A DNA stretch of 64,000 bases from Mesorhabditis belari (GCA_958450365.1 CAUEEP010000937.1:1054501-1118500); one strand, 5' to 3'. Shown: positions 10,727 through 22,011, counted from the stretch's first letter. Numbers and translations: made by a program. Notes: generated from the letters alone by a model not told the origin.

Positions 10727-13700
10727 TCACTCAACAATAATAGCGTGTGTATCCCTTCTCGTGTGCCTTCTTCCACTTGTCCGTCCCTCGGGTCGTTCCT
10801 CTTTTTCATCGGTGTAGGAAGAGGTGGACGGTTGTTGACTGCTTGATTCCTGAATTTTGATTCATTTTTTTAAAAAAAACTAGCTGAAAAACTCTTGCTC
10901 TTGCTGTAACGCTTGCTGCTATGGTAGCTTTTGTATTCTATGGGTACTGTAGCTTCCACATATTTTATTTGGTACTGTAGCTATAAGCGCTCCAAGTAGC
11001 CATACGCTATAAGCTAGTAATGCTAGTAAAGTAATGTAGCTATAAGCTAGTAATGACTTTGCAAACCTGTTGTCCCACTCCGATCTCGTCAACCATCGAG
11101 TTCGGCCAACTGTCCGATCGTCGGAGACCAACACTTTGTTTCCCTAAGAAATAGGAATTTTAGGAATTAGGAATTAGGAATTTAGAGTTTAGATAGATAG
11201 ATATCTAGATATCTTTTTTCTAGATATCTTTTGAGGCCAGCAAAGTGAAACAATTTCACAAGGGAACGTCCCGAATTGTTCTTCATTCATCAATAACTCA
11301 AAAGAACTTAAAAGCAAAAAGTAGAGTGATGAGGGGAATCGAACTGGAGTACTCCAGTAAAAACTGGAGTAGAACTACGATAGCCTGACGCACTATCGCC
11401 TAGACGGTAGCCTGACGCACTATCGCCTATTTGCTTTTCTCTCTTTCGGCGTGACACCACCTTTTAAGGCCGAAAACGGCTGAAAACTGCTGAAAATGGC
11501 TGAAAATGGCTGTTAATTGCCGAAAATGACCGTTAATGACCGAAAATTCATGCGCTTTTCTCGAAAGCTTGAGTCGGTGGGCAAAAAATAAACACAGCAT
11601 TCGTCATAGGTTTAACACCGATAGGTGTTTGCATCGAATCGTCGTTTAAAAGTCTCACATCCTCTTTGGAACTTTTCCCAAAGTTTCGTTTCGAGACTGA
11701 TGTCTCGTTTTGAGTCTCGTTTTGAGACTGATGACTTGCTAGTCTAGTAACAGAGCGATGAAATCAGATTTGACATAGATCTTGTACTAGTCGGTCTAAT
11801 GTTAAGTCGATCTAATGTTAAGTCGGTCTAATGTTAATTCATTTCATTTCAAGAAACGCTTTCTACCAGCTCTACCAGTTTTAATTCTTAAATCCAATTC
11901 TTAAATTTCTACCCGTTTTATTTCTTAATTCTTAAATCTCACTCGATTTCTGCGTCTTCAAGCTCTCCTCCTCGAGCATCGGCGGGAATGGTGATGGAAG
12001 AGCACTATCCGTTCTGAATTTTAGATATAACTAAATCCGTTTACTGTATTGAGATTGAAATGTACTTTATACTGTACTTTATACTGTACTTTAAACTGTA
12101 CATTATACTGTACATTATACTGTACTCTATACTTTACTTTAAACTGTACTTTATACTGTACTTTATACTTTACTTCAAACTGTACTTCAACTCACAGGAG
12201 ATGTACTCAAACTCACTCATAATTAGCCCTTGCCATCGCTCCAAGTATCCGATCGAGTCGATCCGGCTCAGTGTCTCGCATTCTTGTCAACATTTTATTC
12301 TGCAGTTCTCGGGGGATCTGCGGAGACTCGAGAGTGAAATTCTTCTTGCTTTTTTTTTCATACCGTAAATATTTCCTCAACGTGTCGAATCATCGTCTCA
12401 ACAATCCCAATCTGCAACTCACTCTCAGCCAGACAATTGTGTAATTTGTCATGGTTTGCGCGGAGGATGCATGGAGCGAAAACGGTGGCTAAATTTCGGG
12501 CATCCATTCGATTGCCCGGCTCAATCTGAAAATTCGGATTTAATAGTTGTTTGAGAGAATTTTGATGAATGGAAGAATGGAAAAGACAGAGTTTTCTTAA
12601 TTAAGAAGCTTTTTCTAAAAGGTGCGCCCCGGAAAAAGCTATCGTACTCTAAAATTCTACACTCCAGAATTGCCGTACTATCGTAATATCCATATAACTA
12701 TAGAATTACTGTACTACTGTAAATCTATAGAGCTACAGAATTGCCGTACTATTGTAAAACTATAGAACTACCGTACAAATAAAGTCTATCGTATTTCTGG
12801 GAAGGTTTAAAAACTTGAAAATCTACTCACCATTCCATCCTCATCAACAGTATCGTTACAGTGATCGACCACCTGAAAGAAAGTAATATAGGGGAATTGA
12901 TTTTCGCTTTATCAATGTCTTACTAGTCTGTCTTATTAGTCTCTCTTGTTAGTCTCTCTTATTAATCTGTCTTGTTAGTCTCTCTTGTTAGTCTCTCTTA
13001 TTAGTCTGTTTTATTAGTCTGTCTTATTAGTCTGTCTTATTAGTTTGTCTTTTTAGTTTGTCTTATTAGTTTGTCTTATTAGTCTGTCTTATTAGTCTTA
13101 TTAATCTATAGAGCTACAAAATTGCCGTAGTATTGTAAATCTATAGAACTACCGTACTAATAAAGTCTTATTAGTCGTTCTTATTAGTCAACTAACTAAC
13201 CAAATGAAGGCATCTTAATAAGACGAGTAAAGTGTCGGCATTTGGTGTTGGGAGGAGTGCGACGAGGAGTCGACAACAGCAGAGACGTTCTTCACCAGAG
13301 AGTCCTGAAAATTGGAGATGTATTGGGGGTTTGCTATTTTCATTTTGGTATATTGGTCATTTTGGTATTCTTGGCCTTGGTTATAGGCCTATAGGCCTTG
13401 GCAATGTGGTCATACTATAGCTATAGCTTACTTGTCAATACTATAGCTTTCAGTCTTGTGCCCCAGGGTCTATACAACAGCCCGGAGACGAGATAGGTCG
13501 TAGTATATAGAAAAGACCAGCCGAAAAACCGAAAAACTAAAAAACCCGTCTAACTGCGGGTTTTTCTGGCTGATTTTTCTGATTAGACGCGTCGTCGCTG
13601 TGGCGCAGCCAGGAGTGAGCTTGTCTACGGCCCAGCCGATCCGAGTTCGACCCCCGCAGTGCCACTCAATTTCGAATTTTTTAATTTTATCTTATACCAG

Positions 13701-16700
13701 GCCAGAAACCCGCCTAACGGTGGGTTTTTCTGGATGTTTTGGGATGGATTTGTCGCCATGGAGCAGTGGATAGCGTGCCGGTCTATCGCCCATACGATCC
13801 GGGGCAAAAGATTGCACGTGAAAGCTGAATACTTTGCCTTTTAACCGATAGAGCAAACGTAACTACGGAATGTCGCTTTTGCGCACAGACAGACAGACGG
13901 ACAGACAGACGTCTCTTCTGTTTTATATATAGTAGATAGTGATCTAAAGCTGATCACTATCTACATGATCTTAAAGATTCATTTTTAAAGCTTGCGAGCT
14001 CGTCACTTCAAAAAAGCAAAGTCAAAAAGCTTTGCCGTAGTCCGTAAAAGCTCTTTGCTTACTTGCAGTTGCCATGTATGCTTGATAGTGTTCTTTTGGG
14101 AGAAGACTTTGTGGAAGATCGCGGAGATATTCTTTCAACACTGTCGCCACATCGTGAGCCGTTAACTGAAAGGAATTTCTTGTATTTCTATCAAATTTCT
14201 CATTTTGTTTACCTGTGAATTTTGTGGTATCATCGGAGCGGGAGATTCGAGAACAGCTCTCAACATTCGGCATCGTTTCGCTGAACCGGCCACTCGAAAT
14301 AGGCCCACTGTGTGTAAACCTGAATTTCTTTCGATAGGCTTTTGTGCACTGTAAGTTTAAAGGGCTTGTACTTTAGCTCTAGTAAGCTTAAGCTTGAGCT
14401 ATCTAGTACTTTCAGCTCTAGCAAGCTTGAGCTTGAGCTTCAGTAAGTTTGAGCTTGACCTCTCTAGTACTTTCAGCTTTAGTCTTTGAGTTCTTTCTAG
14501 CATAGTTGATTAGGATCTGTTGCAAAGTAGAAAATAAACTTTGAAATCTAACAAGAAATCGGACTTCTTTTACCGTAATCCTAGTGATTAACACTTTAAC
14601 ATTACTCACCATGTTGTATCACATAACTCGTGCAACTATCGACTACTCTCGGCACCGCTAATTGATGCGGTTCGGTGTCTTGAGAACCTGAATTCGAACT
14701 TTAGAAATACTTACAGTATACTATATTATAGAAATATAGTATAGTAAAGTATAGAAGAACTTTAGAAATACTCAAAAGTCTCTTTTCCTACCTGTTTGTA
14801 CTTCTCTGGGATCTCTTCCTAAAGAAGCTCTCTCAAGTGATGCTGAGAATCCGCGAGAACGAGGCTTTGACTAAAAGAAAGCAATTAACAATGAAATTTC
14901 TCACTCAAACTTGTTGCGCATCTAGCGAAGAACTGAGCAATTGTGTGCTACAACTGACAGGCGGTGAAGAAAAGGAAGTGGAGTTGAGTGGAGTGGTGGA
15001 GAAGGGAAGACTCTGGGCAAGGAAGGGGGGAGATGAAGAGCCGACGAGGGGAAGGGAACGTTGATGAAGGTTCTGAAAGTCGAGTCATTGATTGATCTTT
15101 GATAAATTCGATAATAGAAAAGTTTGGTAGTAGAATATCGAAGTGCTAGCAAAAGCGCCAAATTATTCGCGCCACGTATCATTTGCGTCAAATTTGAGAT
15201 TTTCAAAATACTTTCCTAACAACTCTGATTACTATTTATATATTTTTTCCGTTTTTCCTTGTCGTCGACACTATTTTACCGCCTTTACTGGATTTGAAAA
15301 TGAAAATGGATCGATTTAGAGAGTAAAAAGCCAGAAAAATGACTGTTTTTCGGGTCTGTATAGATATTTTAAAATGTTTTCTAATTGAAAACAGTAAGAG
15401 CTAAAATTAGAAAGCAGAAAACGAAAAAAAAAGTTTGTTTAGAAGTTGGGGAAAAGTGATTTGTCATATGGATTTGTAATAGCGATTTTCATAAGCGCAA
15501 ATTTGACGCAAACGATACTCAGCGCAAATGAAATTGGCGCAAAGGATCTTGGCGCAAAAAACGCGGCGCTTTTGCTAGCATCTTAGAATATCTTGGTCAG
15601 TTGTCTTGGCAGTTTTAGGATCAGGTTACCAAGGTTGGTAAAAAAGCCAAGACAAGCCAAAGCCAATGGATTTCAATTGGCTCTGGCTCTAGCTCAGGTA
15701 CTGATTTGGCTTGACTTAAAGTCTCAGTCTGGTTGAAACATCCCTGGATATTGTACTAGTGTCCCTGGATCCTTGGATAATGTACAATTAGCTATACGCC
15801 ATAGTTAGGGCTGTTCCAAAAGCCAAAACTCAAGCGACGGCTTGGAAAATCTGGTATTCGGCCAACCTAACAACAACAGCTTCAACAACCTAACAACATA
15901 TGTGTCTAGGTAGGCATCCCTTTATTCTTATCACCAACCGGTGTCTGTGGATACAACCATCGTCCTTCTTCTTCCATCGCTGAGACGATCTCCGGCTCCG
16001 AGTGCACGGGTTTCGTCGATTGTCGGGAGTATTTTCTAAAAAATTTCCTTCTTATCCCAAAAATCAATGTTTTCAACTTGTTCATCGAGTTTGGCGGCAC
16101 GCAAAGCGACACGGCACTGTCGTCCAAGCTTTGACATCTGAGAAAATATTAAATTTCTTCGAGAAAAACAAGGGTAAAGTTTGAAAAAAGTTAACACGTG
16201 CTGATTTTGATGTTAACACGTGCTATTATTGATTTTGGTTTTCTAAACGGTGGATAAAACCGTCAGCGGCGACACATCAGGTGTACGGTAGTCGCCTTTT
16301 CGTCGAAAACATTTTTCAAAAATTTTATTCCGTCATTCTTCACTTTTTGTTCCGCCTCGTGGATATGTTTTTCTTTAAGTAAGAGTTGCTCCAAATTCTA
16401 TACGTTTTGTCTAATTTGCAATCTAGTTGCGTACAATGCATAAAGTTTTATCAAATTGTTCAGCTTAGTTTTGAAATTTGACTCCTAGATCCTTTGAAAT
16501 GCACCTGGCTCATTTAAAATTGTACTAACTAAGTCTCGCCTATCAGGTTTTATCAATTTGGCTTAGAATTAGAGATAAAACGGAATGCCCGATATTTGCT
16601 GATAGCTTTCTTTACGTTTCAATTCAATTAAATGTTTCTTATATTTACTCTTTAGGGTATAAGATGTCGCATCGGAAGTTTTCGGCCCCGCGCCATGGAT

Positions 16701-19650
16701 CGATGGGATTTGTGCCAAAGAAGCGATCAAAGACTCATCGTGGAAGAATAAAGGCGTTCCCCAAGGATGACGCTTCAAAGCCCGTGCATCTCACTGCGTT
16801 CGTCGGATTCAAGGCAGGAATGACGCATATCGTCAGAGATGTGAGTTTGTTTGCTTTTTATAACTATAACTTTCTAAGTGGTTTGTATTTTTTTAAATAC
16901 ACTCATCTACGCTTACTAGTAACGGGTTTTTATGCAAAGATCCTTTATTACATTGTTGATCTATTTGTATTTTTAGGTGGATAAGCCTGGCTCAAAGGTC
17001 AACAAGAAGGAAGTCACTGAAGCTGTCACCATCATTGAGACTCCACCATTGGTCATCGTGGGAATCGTCGGCTACATCGAGACTCCACACGGTCCTCGTG
17101 CTTTCAAGACGGTCTGGGCTGAACATCTTTCTGAGGATTGTCGTCGTCGATTCTACAAGAATTGGTGCGTTTGTTTCTGAAAGACTAACTCTTTGGTACT
17201 TTATTATGTGTTTTGCTTTAGTATCAAACCTTATGATAACTCTCCGCTGTCATTAGACATGAGAGAAAAAGAGCTCAACTCTATTTATCATATAGGTACA
17301 AATCGAAGAAGAAGGCTTTCACCAAGTACGCTAAGAAATGGCAAGATGAAGATGGAAAGAAATCGCTTGAGGCCGATCTGAACAAGATGAAGAGGTACTG
17401 CACCAAGATTCGCGTCATTGCTCACACTCAGGTATGGTTTGATTCGTATCATTACGTTTAACAATGTAATGGGCAATGACGATAGACTGATGCCTACAGT
17501 TGTGAGGATTACACAATCAGTCAATGTTGCCTTCCTTCTGAGCCCGAGTTTTCCTAAAAATTAATTTATTTGGTTCCGAAAACATCACTGGTGTTTTCTG
17601 TTTAGCAAAAGCTGTTGAAGAAGCGCGACAAAAAGGCACACATTGTCGAAATTCAAGTCAATGGAGGAACTATCGAGGACAAAGTTAACTGGGCTCGTGA
17701 ACACCTCGAGAAGCAAGTGCCAATCGATAGCGTCTTCTCACAAGATGAGCTCATCGACACCATTGGAGTTACCAAAGGACACGGATTCAAGGGAGTCACC
17801 AGCCGTTGGCACACCAAGAAGCTTCCCAGAAAGACTCACAAGGGTCTCCGAAAGGTGACGTTGCATTAAATAATTAGAATTTAGTAATTGTTTAGGTTGC
17901 TTGTATCGGAGCTTGGCATCCATCTCGTGTTCAGTTCACAGTCGCTCGTGCCGGTCAGAAAGGATACCACCATCGTACTGAGATGAATAAGAAGATCTAC
18001 CGCATTGGCCGCTCATGTGAGACCCCGGAAGGCAAAAACAACGGAGCGACCGAGTTTGATGTTACCGAGAAGACTATCAACCCAATGGTGTGTTTCTACT
18101 TTAAAATTTTTTTATCTGGCAATGATGTGCAAAGTAGTGGCCCTATAACACTTGTGAGGAAAGAATACACTGAACTGAGCCGGAAAGAAATTATTTTGCT
18201 GTGCGATCAATTGTACAATTATAAAATGTTTCTGTTTAGGGAGGCTTTCCTCACTATGGAATCGTCAAGCAGGACTTCGTCATGATTCGTGGATGCTGCC
18301 TCGGAACCAAGAAAAGGCCCATCACACTCCGCAAATCACTCTACACTCATACGAAGCGCTTCGCCTTCGAGAAGATCAACCTCAAGTGGATCGACACCTC
18401 TTCCAAATTCGGACATGGACGTTTCCAAACTGCTGCCGAAAAGAAGACTTTCATGGGAAAACTCAAGAAAGATTTCCTCGCCGAAAAGGAAAGCGTATAG
18501 ATTTAAAGGTTTTTGTTATGTTTGAAATAAATTGTTGACTTCTGTGCTAAAGTTGCAGCTAATAAAAAGAAATTACATGTAAAAGGACGACTTTAACACT
18601 GACACGCATGCAGAGTGAATTTGAATACGCAAATGCTACCTGCTCTCGGCATCTTGACCTCGTTCCCACTCCAAGGCCGCTGATAATGGAGCTCCGAAGA
18701 CTGATCGCCGTTCATCTATTCATTTGTTATCAAGCGGATTCGGTAGTGAACTCACCATCCGTACTACAAGACGATGGTCGTCTTGTCACTTCTGAGCCTC
18801 CAATTCCAAGCCTTGTCGCTTTCATCAATTTCTGCCGCTTCATTCGAAGAGTTTGAAACGCGTCTAGAAGTTTGCGTTTCAATTTATAAGCTCTTGATTC
18901 TACCTTTTTGTCTATGCAAGGAGATACCAGGCAGCATTCTCGCAAGTGTTGCCGTTGCGACAGATCGTAACGCGGCTCTTTCAGCAGCTGATAGCGTTTC
19001 CAGCCGTGAACCACGGAGGACTACCTCGCTTCCATCAACACTTCTCCATGTAGCCGAGTCCTGGAATCGATTGAGGCTTAAAAAGCTTAATTTTCCAATC
19101 CCAATATTGTTCGTTTCAGTTTTTATTCACCTGGCTCCTCCACGCCGAATCCGTGCTACTCGAGGCACTCGTGCTGCTCGCGTGCGAGAAATGCATGTAT
19201 TTCGGTTTGAGTTTCCACAAAATCTTTTGCGACGAATATTTCCAACCCTCAGAAATGCTGCTGTAAATAGAGGATCTATAGAAAGAGTGATGTGGGCTTG
19301 GTAAAGGAAAAATGAGGGCTTTTTGAGTCGATTGAACTGAGGTTGGAAATTGAACATCTTGAGATGGCATTTTGGCATGTTACTCAAACTATTCATCTGC
19401 CTTATTTAATTGGAAATCTTGCGAAATGTAAAAACGAAGAGTACTGTACTAAATTTTCACATTTAATCGATCAGGCAGATAGCTAAAGTTCCGATTTTTT
19501 ATATTCTTATATTCCTCTATACTCTGTAGCTTTTTCGCACCTGCTTGCCGATAGTGGAGTTGCTGGCAGTGCCATCGGCGATGGCTCATCAACGAAACCC
19601 GAGGAGTCTCCCGAGTCACCGAGAAACCCCACTCGAGCGCTGCCCGGAAT
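10727..19650 (-). CDS. RhoGAP domain protein, ARHGAP6-like, 18 exons
   Basis: Exons in transcript order: 19650-19541, 19275-19131, 19060-18904, 18863-18756, 18715-18640, 16137-16078, 16035-15939, 14870-14792, 14687-14610, 14319-14213, 14165-14063, 13304-13201, 12872-12831, 12525-12364, 12317-12217, 12013-11943, 11143-11067, 10849-10727 (TGA). Every junction is GT-AG and in phase. The total is 1800 nt (599 aa). The GAP domain spans about residues 285-476: VPRVVDSC, then [16 protein letters not shown] with the arginine finger near residue 312, [19 protein letters not shown], and [15 protein letters not shown] with the conserved Asn. N-terminal [13 protein letters not shown] and [11 protein letters not shown], and C-terminal [13 protein letters not shown], match the ARHGAP6 pattern. 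It should stimulate GTP hydrolysis by a Rho-family GTPase (partner unknown). The true start codon was not found and may lie beyond the poly-G block. Exons 6-7 have a second open frame. Exon 1 is the least certain. Confidence 0.92.
11067..11450 (-). pseudogene. tRNA-like fragment with duplicated segment (about 11335-11440)
   Basis: In intron 16 of the RhoGAP gene, minus-strand sequence ends with a T-arm-like part (CTCCAGTTCGATTCCCC). It is preceded by two copies of a segment containing GGCGATAGTGCGTCAGGCTA, which resembles the 5' half of a tRNA (D arm to anticodon). The halves do not fold into one cloverleaf, so it is a broken tRNA-related repeat. Confidence 0.35.
12060..12190 (+). repeat. 12-bp array (tgtactttatac)
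   Basis: Tandem copies of tgtactttatac with point variants lie in intron 15 of the RhoGAP gene. Confidence 0.85.
12925..13115 (+). repeat. 14-bp array (ttattagtctgtct)
   Basis: Tandem copies of ttattagtctgtct and ttgttagtctctct lie in intron 12 of the RhoGAP gene. Confidence 0.85.
13505..13945 (+). mobile_element. Two SINE-like copies with tRNA-related heads
   Basis: Copy one at 13520-13690 has the hairpin aaacccgtctaactgcgggt, a tRNA-like head (CTGTGGCGCAGCCAGGAGTG, then GAGTTCGACCCCC) and aatttcgaattttttaattt. Copy two at 13695-13945 has the same hairpin, a decayed head (ATGGAGCAGTGGATAGCGTG) and a complete tail (acagacagacagacggacag, then tatatatagtagatag). It matches the element at 4560-4890. 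It lies in intron 11 of the RhoGAP gene. Confidence 0.65.
15148..15582. mobile_element. MITE with GCTAGCAAAAGCGCC inverted ends
   Basis: The left end GCTAGCAAAAGCGCC is repeated exactly inverted at the right (ggcgcttttgctagc). The subterminal parts also pair, with several copies of the motif gcgcaaa/gcgtcaaa. It is non-coding, and it lies in intron 7 of the RhoGAP gene. Confidence 0.75.
16651..16663 (+). promoter_or_regulatory. Probable SL trans-splice acceptor and short 5' UTR of rpl-3
   Basis: Polypyrimidine tttactctttag ends at 16655, followed by GGTATAAG and the ATG. No matching upstream donor is evident, and nematode ribosomal protein mRNAs are commonly SL1 trans-spliced, so this is more likely a trans- than a cis-acceptor. 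Confidence 0.6.
16664..18500 (+). CDS. rpl-3: 60S ribosomal protein L3 (uL3), complete, 6 exons
   Basis: Exons 16664-16840, 16977-17164, 17296-17431, 17606-17854, 17896-18087, 18240-18500 (TAG) give 1203 nt and 400 aa, matching the usual nematode length of about 401. The protein starts [16 protein letters not shown] and contains [37 protein letters not shown] (the basic tip that reaches the peptidyl transferase centre) and [19 protein letters not shown]. All splice sites are GT-AG and in phase. An acceptor-like ctctttag ends at 16655, nine bases before the ATG, which suggests SL trans-splicing. AATAAA signals lie at 18526 and 18561. The gene is intact, and its third positions are more C-rich than in its neighbours, as expected for high expression. 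It lies inside intron 5 of the minus-strand RhoGAP gene. Introns 3 and 5 hold C/D snoRNAs. Confidence 0.99.
17468..17548 (+). ncRNA. C/D-box snoRNA, SNORD83-like, in rpl-3 intron 3
   Basis: Box C is ATGACGA (17476-17482) and box D is CTGA (17538-17541), with a terminal stem GGGC/GCCC directly outside. The 13 bases before box D (17525-17537, TGTTGCCTTCCTT) pair with the universally conserved 18S rRNA segment AAGGAAGGCAGCA, with one G-U pair. By the box D plus five rule the methylated base is the A of AAGGA, which is Am468 in human numbering. As I recall, that site is assigned to SNORD83A/B, hosted by RPL3 in mammals, so both host and target agree. A possible C' box is GTGAGGA (17502-17508). 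Confidence 0.85.
18115..18184 (+). ncRNA. C/D-box snoRNA candidate in rpl-3 intron 5
   Basis: Box C-like ATGATGT (18122-18128) and box D CTGA (18175-18178) are closed by a six-pair stem TCTGGC/GCCGGA (one G-U). A C'-like GTGAGGA sits in the middle, as in the snoRNA of intron 3. The length of 70 nt is typical. The guide before box D (AGGAAAGAATACACTGAA) did not match an rRNA segment I could recall, so the target is unassigned. Confidence 0.65.
18526..18566 (+). terminator. Polyadenylation signals of rpl-3
   Basis: AATAAA at 18526-18531 (25 bases after the stop) and again at 18561-18566. The nearest exon of the opposite-strand RhoGAP begins at 18640, so the two transcripts need not overlap in exons. 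Confidence 0.75.
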
Positions 19651-20922
19651 CTGCAAATGAACTCGAAATGGAATCAGTTTAGCCGAAACCGAAATGGAAA
19701 CACTTTCGCAAATTCGAATCGTTCAAAGATTTAGTTCAGATAGAAAAAGCAATACCGTAAAAACTCTACTAGAAGCCCATGGACTTGTACTTTTTAAACC
19801 CTCAAAAATCGGCCAACCAAAAAAGTAGCCTTCAATCTTATGCTCAGATGTTTCTAGGGTCGCCCACATCGAAAATCTAACTTTTCCACAAGCACTTTGT
19901 GGCCCTTGGTACGAAAAACGGGTTTCAAAAGTGAAATAATTTGCCTTATCCGGTTCTGATCGAGAATTTCGGGAATTTTTTGTTTCACGTTAATCCAACT
20001 AAGATTAACGATTCAAAAAATTGTGCCTCAACCCAAAAATTTTTTTCGTAAAAAAATTTCGAAAAATTTTACCACCGACCCGCAGATTATTGATTTTTAT
20101 GCTCAAATTTTTCCACATAATAAATCAAAAGTCAATATTTCGATCGGCTTTTATTAGAGCTTTTACGGGAGGTTTTGCTGTGGAAAAGCTGTTTTCAGCT
20201 GTTTTCACGGTTCTTAATGGAAATATTGGGTAATCTGAACGTGAAAATTCGTTCCTTTTCATTCCTTTTCATTCAATTTCTATGTGCTAATGTTTTTGAA
20301 AAAAGAAATTTTCCACGATTTGAGAGATTTGAGAGATTTGTGAGATTGGAGTCATTTAAAACGTTAAAAGTGTTTTCCATTTTGTTTAAACAAACGTTTA
20401 AACTTGAATCTGGGGCTGTGGAGAAGCTCTGGAGAAGTTAAAAAAAGCTATTTTTACATTTGAAACCACTTTTTAAAGGGTTAAAGTTTACTGAAAAAAT
20501 AAGGATTTATTTCCTAACAATTTTTTTCTTTTTTTTGGTGAAAGAAGAGAAATCATTGAGAGAAAAGGGGTAAACACACCACCATTGAGCCGATAATTGG
20601 AGGTGAGTTCGGCTAAACAACAAAAAATGCATGAAAGGAGGAAAAGGAGGAAAAGTTTTTAGAGAATCCGCCTTTTTGCTTATTTAAATAGAGTCTGAAA
20701 TATGCTTCAAATGATTTCCAATGATTTCAAATGATTTCCAATGATTTCCAATGATTTCCAATGATTTCAAATGATTTCCAATGATTTCCAATGATTTCAA
20801 ATGATTTCAAATGATTTCAAATGATTTCAAATGATTTTAAATGCTTCAAATGATCTTCCATCACCAGTGACGGCTCAGAAGTGATTTTTGTGCATTCGAC
20901 TGTGGTTATTTTCATTTTACAG
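19651..20922. other. Non-coding stretch between RhoGAP exon 1 and the eEF2 fragment
   Basis: AT-rich sequence with no convincing exon. It contains an 11-bp array (aatgatttcca, 20705-20850) directly before the eEF2 fragment. The RhoGAP start codon and promoter should lie here or further right, but I could not recognise them. Confidence 0.5.
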
Positions 20923-21386
20923 ATACCGTATGGAAATGCTCTATGAGGGACCACATGACGATGAGGCCGCTGTTGCGATCAAGACTTGCGATCAAGACTT
21001 GCGATCAAGACTTGCGATCCAAATGGACCCTTGATGATGTACATCTCAAAGATGTTGCCCACTTCCGGCAAGGGACGTTTCTACGCTGTTTCTCAGGTCT
21101 CAGGTCGCGTCTTCTCAGGAAAGGTTTGAATGAGTTTACTTTTATTATAACGTCTGTTATTGTCTAGGTCGCCACTCGAATGAAAGCCCGAATCCAAGAA
21201 CCCAACTATCCGCCCGGAAAGAAGGAAGACCTCTACGAGAAGACCATTCAGCGCACCATCCTCATGATGGGCCGCTACACCGAGCCAATTGAAGACATTC
21301 CATCCGGAAATATTGCTGGTCTCGTCGGTGTCGATCAATACCTCGTCAAGGGAGGAACAATCATCACCTTCAAGGACGCCCACTGA
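20923..21386 (+). pseudogene. eEF2 internal fragment, frameshifted and truncated
   Basis: Exon-like 20923-21123 reads [20 protein letters not shown] and, after a disruption, [20 protein letters not shown]. After an intron with normal GT-AG ends (21124-21167), 21168-21386 reads [19 protein letters not shown] and [20 protein letters not shown]. This is the domain II region of elongation factor 2. The frame is broken by three tandem copies of a 13-bp segment (gcgatcaagactt) where one is expected (26 extra bases). A further in-frame duplication (tctcaggtctcagg) follows. Coding ends abruptly at TGA after FKDAH, where real eEF2 continues. The intron is kept, so it is a DNA-level duplicate. The downstream poly-G leaves room for an assembly break. 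Confidence 0.9.
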
Positions 21387-21479
21387 ATATCTCTGAATAT
21401 TCAGCCTGGATATTCAGGCTGAGTATCTCAAATTTAGAGCTCAATTTTACCGTACCGGAGAGGTGTGGGCGCAGAAAAA

Positions 21480-21495
21480 AAAAAAACCCCCCCCC

Positions 21496-21586
<91 letters not shown>

Positions 21587-21675
21587 CCGGGCGGGGGGGG
21601 GGGGGGCCCCCCCCAAAAAAAAGAAGGCGACCCCCACCGCCGGGGGGGCGGGGCCGGGGGGGCGGTCGGGGCGCT

Positions 21676-21714
<39 letters not shown>

Positions 21715-21800
21715 GGAAGGGAAAATGGGGGGGGGGGGGGGGGGCGGGGGGGGGGGGGGGGGGGGAAACCGGAGGGGGGGGGGGGGGGGGGGGGGGGGGT

Positions 21801-21856
<56 letters not shown>

Positions 21857-21874
21857 GGCCGGGGGGGGCGCGGG

Positions 21875-21927
<53 letters not shown>

Positions 21928-21978
21928 CGGGCCCCCCCCCCCCCCCCCCCCCCCGGGGGGCCGGGCGGGGGGGGGGGT

Positions 21979-22011
<33 letters not shown>

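Noticed and set aside
16287..16397. Minus-strand 37-codon exon ([20 protein letters not shown]...) as a RhoGAP exon.
   Set aside because: It is phase 0 at both ends. RhoGAP exon 5 ends with two bases and exon 6 needs one, so inserting it would break the frame. It also lies in the rpl-3 upstream region.
20923..21386. Functional eEF2 gene.
   Set aside because: Only an internal ~130-residue part is present, a 26-base insertion shifts the frame and a stop follows FKDAH. Neither N- nor C-terminal exons occur nearby.
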